This document shows positions 36,024 to 44,841 of a stretch of 64,000 nt of DNA, one piece after another. This DNA comes from an uncultured Agathobacter sp. (lineage in GTDB: Bacteria > Bacillota > Clostridia > Lachnospirales > Lachnospiraceae): assembly GCA_934359755.1 (NCBI GenBank), contig CAKRLV010000007.1, forward strand, positions 1 through 64,000. The letters run 5' to 3'. The position numbers were made by a program, and so were the translations under genes. Positions within the stretch are counted from its first letter, which is position 1; each line of letters opens with the position of its first letter. The notes below the pieces were generated by a model that saw nothing but the letters and a program-made list of their open reading frames with translations, made no database searches and was not told the DNA's origin.

Positions 36024-38846
36024 ATGAAGAGAGAAGGAAAGAAGTTTCGAGGAAGACGCGCATTGGCAGGGGTGATGGCATCACTTATGGTGGTGTCAGT
36101 CATAGATGTAAGTGGATGGAACATTGACGTAGCAAAAGCCGCTGAGTCATCAGCTGATACAGCAGTAGATGCGCATAATTATGATGAAGATGGATTCTGC
36201 ATTGATAAGAATTGTGATGCATATGAGCCAGCCGTTCTTACAACAGACAAGTATGACCTGAATGGAGATGACGCAAAGGATGAGGTATATGAAATCGGAA
36301 ATGCAGGACAGCTATATTGGTTTGCAGCACTTGTAAATGGGGATAAAGGATTGACATCAGACATGTATGCGAATGCGGTCCTGACAAATGATATCGTAGT
36401 AAATGAAAATGTAATCGTGAATGGTGAACTGACAGAAGATACAAGCGATTTTCGTAAATGGGTATCTATAAGCGATTATTATGGGATATTTGATGGAGAT
36501 AATCATAAAATAAGTGGGTTGTATGTGTCGCAAAGTATAATAAGTGGATTTGTTGCAAGAACATGTTCTGGTGCAGAAGTTAGAAATTTAACAATAGAAG
36601 ATAGCTTTATCTTTAGTAATAACAGAGGAGCAGCTTTTGTGGTATATAATAAGTCAGCAATTATAAATTGCCATACAGTTAATACTATAATACACGGAGA
36701 TATTAGTGCAGGTGGAATATGTGGATATAATGAGGGAAGTATCATAAATTGTAGTAATGATGCGGCAGTAAGTGGAAGATATGTCGGAGGCATAGCTGGC
36801 TATTGTGGTGTGGGAAATAATATCATAATTCAAAATAATTATAATGTCGGAGTTATAAAGAATAAACACGGAAATAAATGTGCAGGTGGCATAGTTGGTT
36901 TAGCAGAAGGTGATAGTGGTAATTTTGTGTTAGCTAATAATTATAATTTGGGAGAAGTTGTTGATGAAAATGGAGTACTTATAAATAAAGGATTATATGG
37001 TTCATTTGATGTAAATAATGTAACTAAAATAGTTAAGGATTGTTTCTATCTTTCAGACAATGATGAAACAGACAATGATGAAACAGAAAGTGATGGTATC
37101 TCAGGTAAAACAGCGGAGCAGTTTGCAAGTGGAGAGGTTGCCTGTTTATTACAGGAGGCTGACCATGTATGGGGACAGACATTAGGATGTGATAAATATC
37201 CTGTTATTAATGGTGCAACAGTATATAAAAATAACAAATATAAAGGTCATGTAGAAAGTGAAGATGATTGTGAAGGCGTAGTTTATACTAATACAAATAA
37301 ATCTGAATTTACACACACTTTGCAGAAGACCGAGCGCGTAGAAGCAAGTTGTCTGAACGATGGAGCAGAGGAATACTGGACATGTAGTGAATGTGGTAAG
37401 AAATTCTGTGATGAAGGTGGAAAGAATGAAATTAACGAACCAGTTACAATAAATGCATTAGGACATGATTACATAATAGATTCTGCAAATTCGACTGAGG
37501 AAACAGACAATTCGATTAATCTTGTATGCACAAGAGATGGTTGTACAGAGCAGACAGCAGGACATACTAACAAAGTTACAATTACAGCACCAGATGATTC
37601 GGAATTAGGATATAACGGAACAAGTAAGGAAGCAAGTGTTGCTGAAAAGATTGGTGGCATGTTAGATAAATTACCAACTGTGAAATACGCAGGTGATAAT
37701 CTGGTAGATGGAAAGGCTGTCTATCCAGGAACTTATACAGCATTTATTACTATGAGGAAAATGAATAAAAGAGTAATTAAGTCTGTAGAATTTGAAATAA
37801 CAAAGGAAAAACCAGTAATTAAGACCACACCAACGGCAAGTGCCATAACAGAGGGGGATACGCTTGCACAGTCGACATTAAGTGGTGGCGAAGCTGTATT
37901 CTACATAAATAGCGCAGGAGAAAATGGCAGCCAGATTGAAACAGCAGTTGCAGGAAACTTTGAGTGGAAGGATTCAACAATTAAGCCAACCGTAGCAGAT
38001 AGCGGAAAGACAAAGTATAAAGTTATTTTCCATCCAACTGATACCGTGAATTGTAATGATGTCGAGGCAGAAATAACATTGACAGTCAATGTAAAGCCAG
38101 ATAGTGGAAGCACTACACCAGATCAGGAGCCAGTACCAACACCACAGCCGGGAACCGATGCGGGAAGTGGAGCAAGTGATAACCAGACACCATCATCGCA
38201 ACCAAGTACAGACGCGGGAACAAGCGACAGCCAGACACCAAGTACAGACGCAGGAACAAGCGGAAACCAGACACCATCATCGCAACCAAGCGCAGATGCA
38301 GGAAGTGGAAACCAGACACCAAGCGCAGATGCAGGAACAAGCGACAATCAGACACCAAGTACAGACGCAGGAACAAGCAACAGCAAGCGTCCAGCCAAGA
38401 AAGGCACGAAGTTCACTTCAGCGAAGTACAAAGGCTTACAGTTTACGGTAACAGGTTCGTCTGCTAAGAACCCGACAGTATCCTGCAAGGCATTAAAGAA
38501 TGCCAAAGGAAATATCACAATTCCAGCTACAGTAAGTCAAAAGGGCATAACATACAAAGTAACAGCGATTCAGGCAAAGGCATTTAGGAACAACAAGAAA
38601 ATAACATCTATAGTTATAGGCAGAAATGTTTCAAAGATAGGCAAGCAGGCATTTTATGGATGTACCAAGCTTAAGAAAATAGATATAAGATCAGAAGTCT
38701 TAACCACAAAGACTATACAGAATGGTGCATTTAGCGGAGTGTCTGCAAAGACAACAATAACAGTGCCAAAGAAAAAGCTTAAGGCTTACAAACAGCTTTT
38801 GGTGAAGAAGGGATTAAATAAGAAAGTTAAGGTAAGGGCGAAGTAA
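36024..38846 (+). CDS. secreted surface protein with GLUG-like repeats and BspA-like tail
   Basis: 940 residues. A signal peptide (about 1-38, ending AKAAES) is followed by a dockerin-like acidic stretch (DLNGDDAKDEVYE), a GLUG-like region (FDGDNHKISG, GGICGYNEGS, GGIAGYCG, GGIVGLAEG), a Cys-containing segment (YWTCSECGKKF), Ig/MBG-like strands, a Ser-Thr-Asp-Gln-rich repetitive linker (about 690-790, encoded by degenerate tandem repeats) and a C-terminal BspA-like domain (AFYGCTKLKKI, VPKKKLKAYKQL). There is no sortase motif. The start follows AAAAGGAG. Domain order and C-terminal wording resemble the protein at 3409-8127, but the FMN-binding domain is absent. A role in adhesion is likely by family. 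Confidence 0.82.
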   Translation: MKREGKKFRGRRALAGVMASLMVVSVIDVSGWNIDVAKAAESSADTAVDAHNYDEDGFCIDKNCDAYEPAVLTTDKYDLNGDDAKDEVYEIGNAGQLYWFAALVNGDKGLTSDMYANAVLTNDIVVNENVIVNGELTEDTSDFRKWVSISDYYGIFDGDNHKISGLYVSQSIISGFVARTCSGAEVRNLTIEDSFIFSNNRGAAFVVYNKSAIINCHTVNTIIHGDISAGGICGYNEGSIINCSNDAAVSGRYVGGIAGYCGVGNNIIIQNNYNVGVIKNKHGNKCAGGIVGLAEGDSGNFVLANNYNLGEVVDENGVLINKGLYGSFDVNNVTKIVKDCFYLSDNDETDNDETESDGISGKTAEQFASGEVACLLQEADHVWGQTLGCDKYPVINGATVYKNNKYKGHVESEDDCEGVVYTNTNKSEFTHTLQKTERVEASCLNDGAEEYWTCSECGKKFCDEGGKNEINEPVTINALGHDYIIDSANSTEETDNSINLVCTRDGCTEQTAGHTNKVTITAPDDSELGYNGTSKEASVAEKIGGMLDKLPTVKYAGDNLVDGKAVYPGTYTAFITMRKMNKRVIKSVEFEITKEKPVIKTTPTASAITEGDTLAQSTLSGGEAVFYINSAGENGSQIETAVAGNFEWKDSTIKPTVADSGKTKYKVIFHPTDTVNCNDVEAEITLTVNVKPDSGSTTPDQEPVPTPQPGTDAGSGASDNQTPSSQPSTDAGTSDSQTPSTDAGTSGNQTPSSQPSADAGSGNQTPSADAGTSDNQTPSTDAGTSNSKRPAKKGTKFTSAKYKGLQFTVTGSSAKNPTVSCKALKNAKGNITIPATVSQKGITYKVTAIQAKAFRNNKKITSIVIGRNVSKIGKQAFYGCTKLKKIDIRSEVLTTKTIQNGAFSGVSAKTTITVPKKKLKAYKQLLVKKGLNKKVKVRAK

Positions 38847-38866
38847 ATTTGCAAAATTAAATTTAA

Positions 38867-38903
38867 ATAAAAGGTGGATTTCTATAACAATCCACCTTTT
38901 TAT
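38867..38903 (+). terminator. terminator of the surface protein gene
   Basis: AAAAGGTGGATT and AATCCACCTTTT form a 12-bp stem with an 8-nt loop, followed by more T. It can also end transcription from the minus-strand cluster. Confidence 0.88.
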
Positions 38904-38984
38904 TGCTTTACTTTCATCTTTTAAAAACTGTATAGACCTTTTTCCAGTGATAAACGCTACTATATTCCAATCGCATATATTTTT

Positions 38985-39143
38985 TTAACAACATCTCTTT
39001 GAGTATCGTTTTATTAATGATACTTCTATATCTGCATATGCTTCTTGTACTTTCACATCTAGTTTTACTATCTTGTTACTAATTCTAATAAAATATATTA
39101 TGCACAACGCTAAAATACCTAAAACAATTATTCTTTCAACCAT
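38985..39143 (-). pseudogene. truncated LemA-family protein
   Basis: Starting at ATG 39143 after AAAGGA, 52 codons encode an N-terminal transmembrane helix (IIVLGILALCIIYFIRI) and then VKLDVKVQEAYADIEVSLIK, the helix that opens LemA proteins (normally RVxEAWADIDVQLKRR). The frame then ends at 38985, while a complete LemA has about 130 more residues. It follows the DUF3137 gene at 39160-40179 by 16 bases on the same strand; LemA and DUF3137 genes are frequent neighbours. It is either a recent truncation or a minimal leftover. Confidence 0.65.
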
Positions 39144-39159
39144 ACAATTCCTTTATAAA

Positions 39160-40179
39160 CTATTCTGTTATTCTACTGTTTATTGCATTTTCCAATTTTT
39201 GAGCAAAGGACATAATCTGTTGAACCATATGCTTTGAATTTTCAATAGACATTTTGTCAATTTCTTTGTATTCCCAAGGCATTGCAAATAAATAGTATCC
39301 TGTATTAAGTGCAATGGCAATTTGATCTCCTACCACAGCCATTCCAAAACCACCATACTGATTATATATCAACAATAGTTGCTCCATTACATAAGGTGTC
39401 AGAACATAAAAAGCTTCATGTTCATTTGTTGCATACACTTCAAAAACATCGTCAAATCTTGAATTTTCCACATGAACTCTATGCTCTGTATTTTTATCAC
39501 CACGATAGTATTGTACCCCTCTGTTTTTTTGGGTAAACACTCTCACATTACCCTGTAGATTTGCTTTAAAACTAAGAATATATGCCTGCCCTGAAAAATA
39601 AGTTTTAGATTCATAATCATCTTGACTACTATTATACACAGACTCTGATAGAGATAAATTTGAAATATAACACATTTTTCCATTCTTGCTATAACTGATC
39701 AAATAACAACCATTTGCAGAATCATATTGAGGTATTGCGCCTACTGCATGCAATTTAATCGGATCTACATATCTCGTTGGATCACATTTTGCTCCTGGAA
39801 TGCTCTCTTCCACAGCTTTTACAACAATTGTATTATCATATAATTCCTTGGTTCTTTTCGATGAACGATACCAACTCCATGCAACCGGAGCAAAGACAAG
39901 AAATCCCACAAATACAATCACAGCCAAAATTCCATAATTATGTGAACCGCTCATTAATATCAATACATTTCCTGCTGCTACAATAACAGATAATATAAAA
40001 AACCATACTACAAGAAGAACGATATACACTTTCTTCTTTTTTATACCATTTTTAACATCTGCATTTACGTCATTCTTAGGCGAAGAATATTTAAAATCCG
40101 TATTAGCATCCCTTGTCAAAATCACATTTCTGATTTGTCTCATGGCTTCCTGAAAATCAGATTTATTATTATTATCCAT
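39160..40179 (-). CDS. DUF3137 membrane protein, paralogue 1
   Basis: 339 residues from ATG 40179 (TGAGGAT upstream). Two transmembrane helices (about residues 50-100) are followed by a soluble domain with VDPIKLHAVGAIPQYDSANG, YFSGQAYIL, NSRFDDVFEVYATNEHEAFY and VLTPYVMEQLL. These motifs recur in the proteins at 41452-42471 and 42487-43275. The set matches DUF3137, a family of unknown function often next to lemA. It is the best-preserved copy and lies directly upstream of the LemA remnant. Confidence 0.8.
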   Translation of the reverse strand: MDNNNKSDFQEAMRQIRNVILTRDANTDFKYSSPKNDVNADVKNGIKKKKVYIVLLVVWFFILSVIVAAGNVLILMSGSHNYGILAVIVFVGFLVFAPVAWSWYRSSKRTKELYDNTIVVKAVEESIPGAKCDPTRYVDPIKLHAVGAIPQYDSANGCYLISYSKNGKMCYISNLSLSESVYNSSQDDYESKTYFSGQAYILSFKANLQGNVRVFTQKNRGVQYYRGDKNTEHRVHVENSRFDDVFEVYATNEHEAFYVLTPYVMEQLLLIYNQYGGFGMAVVGDQIAIALNTGYYLFAMPWEYKEIDKMSIENSKHMVQQIMSFAQKLENAINSRITE

Positions 40180-40227
40180 ACTAATCCTCATTTCCGTTCA
40201 CGTTTTTTGCGTAAACTATATTCTTTG

Positions 40228-40721
40228 TTACTCTGTTTTACCTATAATTTGCCAATCTCTCCCATTAGCAATACGTATATTGACATTCTTTAAAGCTCTA
40301 TCATACGGGGTTCCTTCAGCAGCCTGCAATTCCACATTTTCTAATAATTGAATATACAAAGCTGATTTATCCATAATTATGGGGACAGTATATATCCTGT
40401 CGTCTTTTATTGCATCAACATTATCTTGATAACTCTGTTGATCATTAAAAAACTTATCATGCACTGCATAATACACCTCATCATTTACGGGAACAAATTG
40501 TTGATATTCCCCGTAATTTTTGTCCTCGGTTGTATTTACAACCAAAACCTTACCTGGAATCGTCTCCCCTACAAGTTTAAGGTAATGCTCCTGTGTATTC
40601 TCCTGAGACTCTACCGTTGAACTTTCAGTTGTTGCAGATGTTTTCTCTTCCGTTTGACTATTTCCACATGCTGTCATAGCCAGTGCCATTGAACAACAAA
40701 CTATAAATACTCCTTTTTCAT
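40228..40721 (-). pseudogene. lipoprotein gene with a one-base frameshift in its signal peptide
   Basis: From ATG 40721, which has AAAGGAG upstream, the frame reads M-K-K-E-Y-L and stops. One additional A in the five-A run would give MKKGVFIVCCSMALAMTACG, a perfect lipoprotein signal with lipobox Cys, continuing in frame to 40228. The downstream part from an internal ATG at 40689 is intact: a Thr/Ser/Glu linker and a folded domain of about 110 residues that I do not recognise. So the gene is either switched off, phase-variable at a short homopolymer, or affected by a sequencing error. Confidence 0.65.
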
Positions 40722-40840
40722 AACGTATATAACTCCTTTTATTCTCTCTTTTTAAACTTAGTACAAATTATTCAGATTTAAGACAATCTCTAAATGTCGC
40801 CTTCTCATTGTTGTCCCTAGTGTTTTTACCTACTTTTTTA

Positions 40841-41443
40841 TCATATAATCATAAAAGGTTTAATATTTGCATATTCCGGATTATTCTTTATCTTATTCCA
40901 ATCAGTTACCGCAAATTTGAAATTGTTTGGTAATTTAATTAATAATACTGGAAAGCCTGCCAAATTTTTTCCCTTAGGACATGACTTATATTTTAAGGGA
41001 ATCTGTTTTAGTTCTTTCTCTCCACTATTAGATACAAATACAATTTTACCATCAGCAACTGAAGAATAACTTCCACTATATCTTTCTCCGTCCTGAACAC
41101 CTGTCCCGGATTCAGAAACCTTATATGGCATATACTTTTCTGCTATTCCTTCAATTACAACATATTTTCTATTCTTTACTGCTCGTTTATTATGAATTGT
41201 ATTTGTATTTTTTATTAAGACAAATATTAATCCAATGCTTACAATACCTAACATTCCACCTGCTTTAGAAAAAGCCTGTGCTGCAGCATCTGTTTGATTT
41301 AATGAAGCACAGAATAATACTACTATGATTATCAGAAATAGAATGATAAATAAATTTAAAAGATATCTTGCAAAAATATCATTTACTCCATATGCTTTAT
41401 TTATGTATTTTGCTTCTTGCTCACTTGGCACTCTTTGTTCCAT
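40841..41443 (-). CDS. uncharacterised membrane protein in the DUF3137 cluster
   Basis: 200 residues with two helices (about 27-48 and 62-82) separated by a short loop, then a soluble domain of strands (KYVVIEGIAEKYMPYKVSES, KIVFVSNSGEKELKQIPLKY). I do not recognise a family. It starts nine bases downstream of the DUF3137 paralogue ending at 41452, on the same strand, so it is probably co-transcribed. Confidence 0.7.
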   Translation of the reverse strand: MEQRVPSEQEAKYINKAYGVNDIFARYLLNLFIILFLIIIVVLFCASLNQTDAAAQAFSKAGGMLGIVSIGLIFVLIKNTNTIHNKRAVKNRKYVVIEGIAEKYMPYKVSESGTGVQDGERYSGSYSSVADGKIVFVSNSGEKELKQIPLKYKSCPKGKNLAGFPVLLIKLPNNFKFAVTDWNKIKNNPEYANIKPFMII

Positions 41444-41451
41444 TAGACCAA

Positions 41452-42471
41452 CTACTCTCCCTCATTTATTCTATCTTCAATATTCTGTGCAAAATCCAGA
41501 TTATTTTTTATTTCATTTATCGTATTTTCTATTGAAATGCTTTGACTATTCTTTGTCATTGACAATTCCAAAAATTTATTCATTGAACTGAGCACAAAAA
41601 CTATTTCAGATCCTTTTACCGATACATTGAATACTCCATACCTATCTTTTATGTTTAACAATTGTTCTATTACAGATGGTGTCAAAACCTCCCTTGCATC
41701 TTCTTCACTTGATGCATATACTTTGAAATTATCTGTAAACCGAGAATTACTTATCCCTATTTCTTTCTCGCCATACATTAATTCATTACGCCCTGCAAGT
41801 CTTTCCCTTTTGTCTTTATCAGTCCTGATTTTAGAAATAATACGTACATGTCCGGGAATATATGATTTGTATGCCAAAGTATATACCTGCCCTTCAAACA
41901 CTGTCCTCGGACCATTCTGGTTTCCCTCTATATCAAGTTTTAAAACCAGATTAGATAATGAGAGTCTCTTTTCTTTTCTGCTATATTCCAAAAGATAACT
42001 GCCTTTTGCATTGTTATATCTCGGAATTACTCCCAGCTTCCACAACATTACATCATCTACGAATCTATCAGGTTCAATATTTGCATCCGGCAACAGTGTC
42101 TGTACAGCTTTTTTGACTATCTGTTCATTATAATATTCCCTGTTTTTTTTACGTACCTGAGTAAATTTATATAGTAAACCAAATCCACCTATAATTATAA
42201 GAACAACTAATAACCTTAAATATTTACTTTGTGTACCACCCGGCACAATACGAAAAAGAATAAATACAACTCCTAAAAGGATAAAACACAATAGCTGTTT
42301 CTGCGAAAATTCTCTTTCCTTGCCTAAATCAACCTGTATCTTCTCATCAGTTAAATTAGAGTCATTCTCATTTTTCATATTCTTAACCATGCCTTCCTGT
42401 GACCTGCAGACTTTGAGACTCCAGCACAAATTTGAGTGTGAAAGCTTCTCTTTTTCATTTCTCTTCTTCAT
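41452..42471 (-). CDS. DUF3137 membrane protein, paralogue 2
   Basis: 339 residues if the ATG at 42471 is used; an ATG 31 codons later (KNENDSN) would remove an unconserved N-terminal tail and is possible. Two helices at about 57-100, then the DUF3137 core: VDDVMLWKLGVIPRYNNAKG, FEGQVYTLAYKS, NSRFTDNFKVYASSEEDARE and VLTPSVIEQLL. It diverges from paralogue 1 across the whole length, so the duplication is old. Confidence 0.78.
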   Translation of the reverse strand: MKKRNEKEKLSHSNLCWSLKVCRSQEGMVKNMKNENDSNLTDEKIQVDLGKEREFSQKQLLCFILLGVVFILFRIVPGGTQSKYLRLLVVLIIIGGFGLLYKFTQVRKKNREYYNEQIVKKAVQTLLPDANIEPDRFVDDVMLWKLGVIPRYNNAKGSYLLEYSRKEKRLSLSNLVLKLDIEGNQNGPRTVFEGQVYTLAYKSYIPGHVRIISKIRTDKDKRERLAGRNELMYGEKEIGISNSRFTDNFKVYASSEEDAREVLTPSVIEQLLNIKDRYGVFNVSVKGSEIVFVLSSMNKFLELSMTKNSQSISIENTINEIKNNLDFAQNIEDRINEGE

Positions 42472-42486
42472 CCTTTATCTATATTT

Positions 42487-43275
42487 TTATCCATTTAACA
42501 CATTTTCTATCTGTTGCGCCAAACTTAATATTTGTTGCAATTCCAATTTAGAATTCTCTATTGATATATAATCTATCTGATCATATCTAACTGGCATTCC
42601 AAACAAATACTTTCCTGAATTTATGGCAACTGCAATAACATTTCCAGAAATTGCAACACCAAAACTTCCATGACTTTTTTGAAATTTTATAAGCTGTTCC
42701 ATCACATATGGAGAAAGACAATAAGCAACTGTATCATTATCTGAAGCATATACATTAAACCGATTATTAAATTGACTATTAATGGTTTCTATTTTTTCCT
42801 CTTCTAAAGTCCTCTTCTTAAACTCACTTAATTTATCTTTTGTTACTATTCTCACATTTCCTGCAAGCGTAGATTTATAATTTAGAATATATGCCTGTCC
42901 TAAAAAGGCGACTTCAGATATTTGTTTATTTCGATTTTCGAATTTTTTCCGCTCTAAAAATAAATTTGAAATACAGCATTTTTGACCATTCTCTATAAAT
43001 TCGATTAAATAACTTCCATCTGCTTCTGTATACTGAGGAATAATTCCTAAATGATATAATCTATTTGGATCAATGAAGTCATCCGGTCTGCAAACTGCAC
43101 CTGGTAGAACCTCCTGTAGCGCTTTTTGAGTAATTTCCAAATCATAATTTTGCTTATTTTGTTTTTTGATTTTCTCTAATTTCCATATAATAACGATTAT
43201 ACCTATAAAAGTAATAAAAAAGTTTAATGTTAAAATATAATGATTATCTATTACGCTGAAACCATGTGAACGCAA
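42487..43275 (-). CDS. DUF3137 membrane protein, paralogue 3, shortened N-terminus
   Basis: 262 residues from a TTG at 43275. A single helix remains (about 12-32), followed by the family core: IDPNRLYHLGIIPQYTEADG, FLGQAYILNYKS, NSQFNNRFNVYASDNDTVAY and CLSPYVMEQLI, ending close to paralogue 1 (SIENSKLELQQILSLAQQIE). The N-terminal region and first helix seen in the other two copies are missing and the start codon is weak, so this copy may be 5'-truncated. It lies 15 bases upstream of paralogue 2. Confidence 0.7.
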   Translation of the reverse strand: MRSHGFSVIDNHYILTLNFFITFIGIIVIIWKLEKIKKQNKQNYDLEITQKALQEVLPGAVCRPDDFIDPNRLYHLGIIPQYTEADGSYLIEFIENGQKCCISNLFLERKKFENRNKQISEVAFLGQAYILNYKSTLAGNVRIVTKDKLSEFKKRTLEEEKIETINSQFNNRFNVYASDNDTVAYCLSPYVMEQLIKFQKSHGSFGVAISGNVIAVAINSGKYLFGMPVRYDQIDYISIENSKLELQQILSLAQQIENVLNG

Positions 43276-43341
43276 AACATTTAAAAGCCAGCATTTTGTC
43301 CATAACCCAAAAGTTTTTACTTTATTGTATGTACTACTCTT

Positions 43342-43806
43342 TTACGGTTCATAAAAACGGTTAAATATCCAGTCTATGAAAAGTTTTCCAAATACCCAAA
43401 ACAAAATCCATCCGATCAGCACATAATTTACAACTTCAGAGAAAGCAACCGCTCTTTTCAGTGAAAATACATGCTCCGGTTCTGAAGGCAAATATATTAA
43501 TTCTACCTTATCTCCATAATTTCCCAGTTTTGATCGAACTTTATCCTTATATTCTTCTCCGTCAATATTATATTTTACATAGGTTACATCATTATATGTT
43601 CCGTTTTCATTACCTCTTGTTACTCCTATTATTTCCTCCCATTCTGTGGTTGCTTCTATTATTTCACATTGTACAGGAATTCCATGTGTTATAATATTGT
43701 GATACCGAATTTTAAAATAACATAGTAATACAATAATTGCAATTACAAAGATATACAAAATCACATTGTAATTTAAAATTATTTTTCTTTTCTTCTTCAT
43801 CTTCAT
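43342..43806 (-). CDS. small membrane protein, DUF3592-like
   Basis: 154 residues: an N-terminal basic stretch and helix (about 12-31), an extracytoplasmic domain with VTYVKYNIDGEEYKDKVRSK and VELIYLPSEPEHVFSL, and a second helix near the end. A two-helix protein with a small strand domain carrying the YxxxGxxY and YxPxxP patterns is typical of DUF3592. Function is unknown. It is the most upstream gene of the minus-strand cluster 38985-43806. Confidence 0.65.
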   Translation of the reverse strand: MKMKKKRKIILNYNVILYIFVIAIIVLLCYFKIRYHNIITHGIPVQCEIIEATTEWEEIIGVTRGNENGTYNDVTYVKYNIDGEEYKDKVRSKLGNYGDKVELIYLPSEPEHVFSLKRAVAFSEVVNYVLIGWILFWVFGKLFIDWIFNRFYEP

Positions 43807-43933
43807 CTTGTCCCTCTATTCCTTGTTTCTATAAGATTTAAGACCTATCTACTATATTCTTCTAGCGACACATAATAAATTCATCTGTCCTAGTTATGTG
43901 CTATTAATAAAAATAAAAATTCATAGAAAATAA

Positions 43934-44215
43934 TGCCGTAGTAAAAAATATGGGCTACGATGTAATCGGTATGGAGTTTGCGTTAAAAGAATAAAGGGTG
44001 TATCAGGTGATACTATAGAACTTAAGAATGGAAAGATATATAGAAATGGAATTGAGCTTTCTGGTTATGTATGTGACGAAGAGAGCGCGCAAACATTTAT
44101 ACTAAAAGAAAATGAGTTTTTTGTCTTAGGTGATAATGCAAATGAAAGTATTGATAGTAGATTATATGGTCCAATCAATGTGTCTGATGTAATAGGTAAA
44201 GTATTGGCAAATTGA
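43934..44215 (+). pseudogene. C-terminal fragment of signal peptidase I
   Basis: The open frame 43934-44215 encodes YGVCVKRIKGVSGDTIELKN, the catalytic-lysine region of type I signal peptidases (VKRIKGxPGD), and later FFVLGDNANESIDSRLYGPI, box E with GDNxxxSxDSR. The N-terminal membrane anchor and catalytic-Ser segment are missing, and no start codon or ribosome binding site fits. It is a remnant lying convergent to the glycolipid genes. The rest of 43807-44226 holds nothing else. Confidence 0.75.
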
Positions 44216-44226
44216 TACAGCTGGTA

Positions 44227-44841
44227 TTACTTTATCAATGATGTATGCCTAAAAATCCGAACACTAAGCGGCTCTCCCTGATACTTTATGAAGTGCCGGT
44301 AAATCACGATTGCGGCAATCACAAAGCTTCCAATCTGAACGGACAATATTTTAACTGTAAAGAATACACACAAAGCAAACATTCCAAAAGTCACTACAGA
44401 CCGAAAGGAATGTGGGCTGACTACCACAACAAGAGAGAAAAAGATAAAAAAGAGTGCGAGATACACAGCTGGACGGAATTCAGGAAAGAGACCAAGCAGC
44501 ACTCCAAAAGAGGCGGTAATTGCTTTACCGCCTTTTTCTTTTTGAAAAAATGGAAATGCATGTCCAAGCACTGGTGCAACAAGTACGGGAACAAACAGTA
44601 GGGAGTGTATATCAAGAAAATATTGTGCAATAAATACCGGCACAAACCCCTTTGCGAGTTCAAGAATCAATGAAATCAATCCACAGAAAAAACCACCGTA
44701 CATAAAAGCATTTGCCACACCTGGATTATGGTCGGATGGAATCTCACGGATATCAACTTTTTTAATTAACACAGGCACCAAATAAGCAAAATGTATACTT
44801 CCAAGGATAAATCCTAGAAGTGAAAAAGGTATATATATCAT
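44227..44841 (-). CDS. PlsY-like acyl-phosphate glycerol-3-phosphate acyltransferase
   Basis: 204 residues with about six helices, full length for PlsY. The N-terminal GS motif (LGFILGSIHFAYL) and KKVDIREIPSDHNPGVANAF resemble PlsY motif 1, and GHAFPFFQKEKGGKAITASF matches the central GHxFPxFxxFxGGKG(V/A)A motif. SDHNPG replaces the usual GSGNxG, so this is a divergent branch, perhaps with another acceptor. It overlaps the glycosyltransferase gene by four bases, pointing to membrane glycolipid synthesis. Confidence 0.8.
   Translation of the reverse strand: MIYIPFSLLGFILGSIHFAYLVPVLIKKVDIREIPSDHNPGVANAFMYGGFFCGLISLILELAKGFVPVFIAQYFLDIHSLLFVPVLVAPVLGHAFPFFQKEKGGKAITASFGVLLGLFPEFRPAVYLALFFIFFSLVVVVSPHSFRSVVTFGMFALCVFFTVKILSVQIGSFVIAAIVIYRHFIKYQGEPLSVRIFRHTSLIK

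Noticed and set aside
43934..44215. Functional small signal peptidase
   Set aside because: The catalytic serine segment, membrane anchor and start codon are missing.
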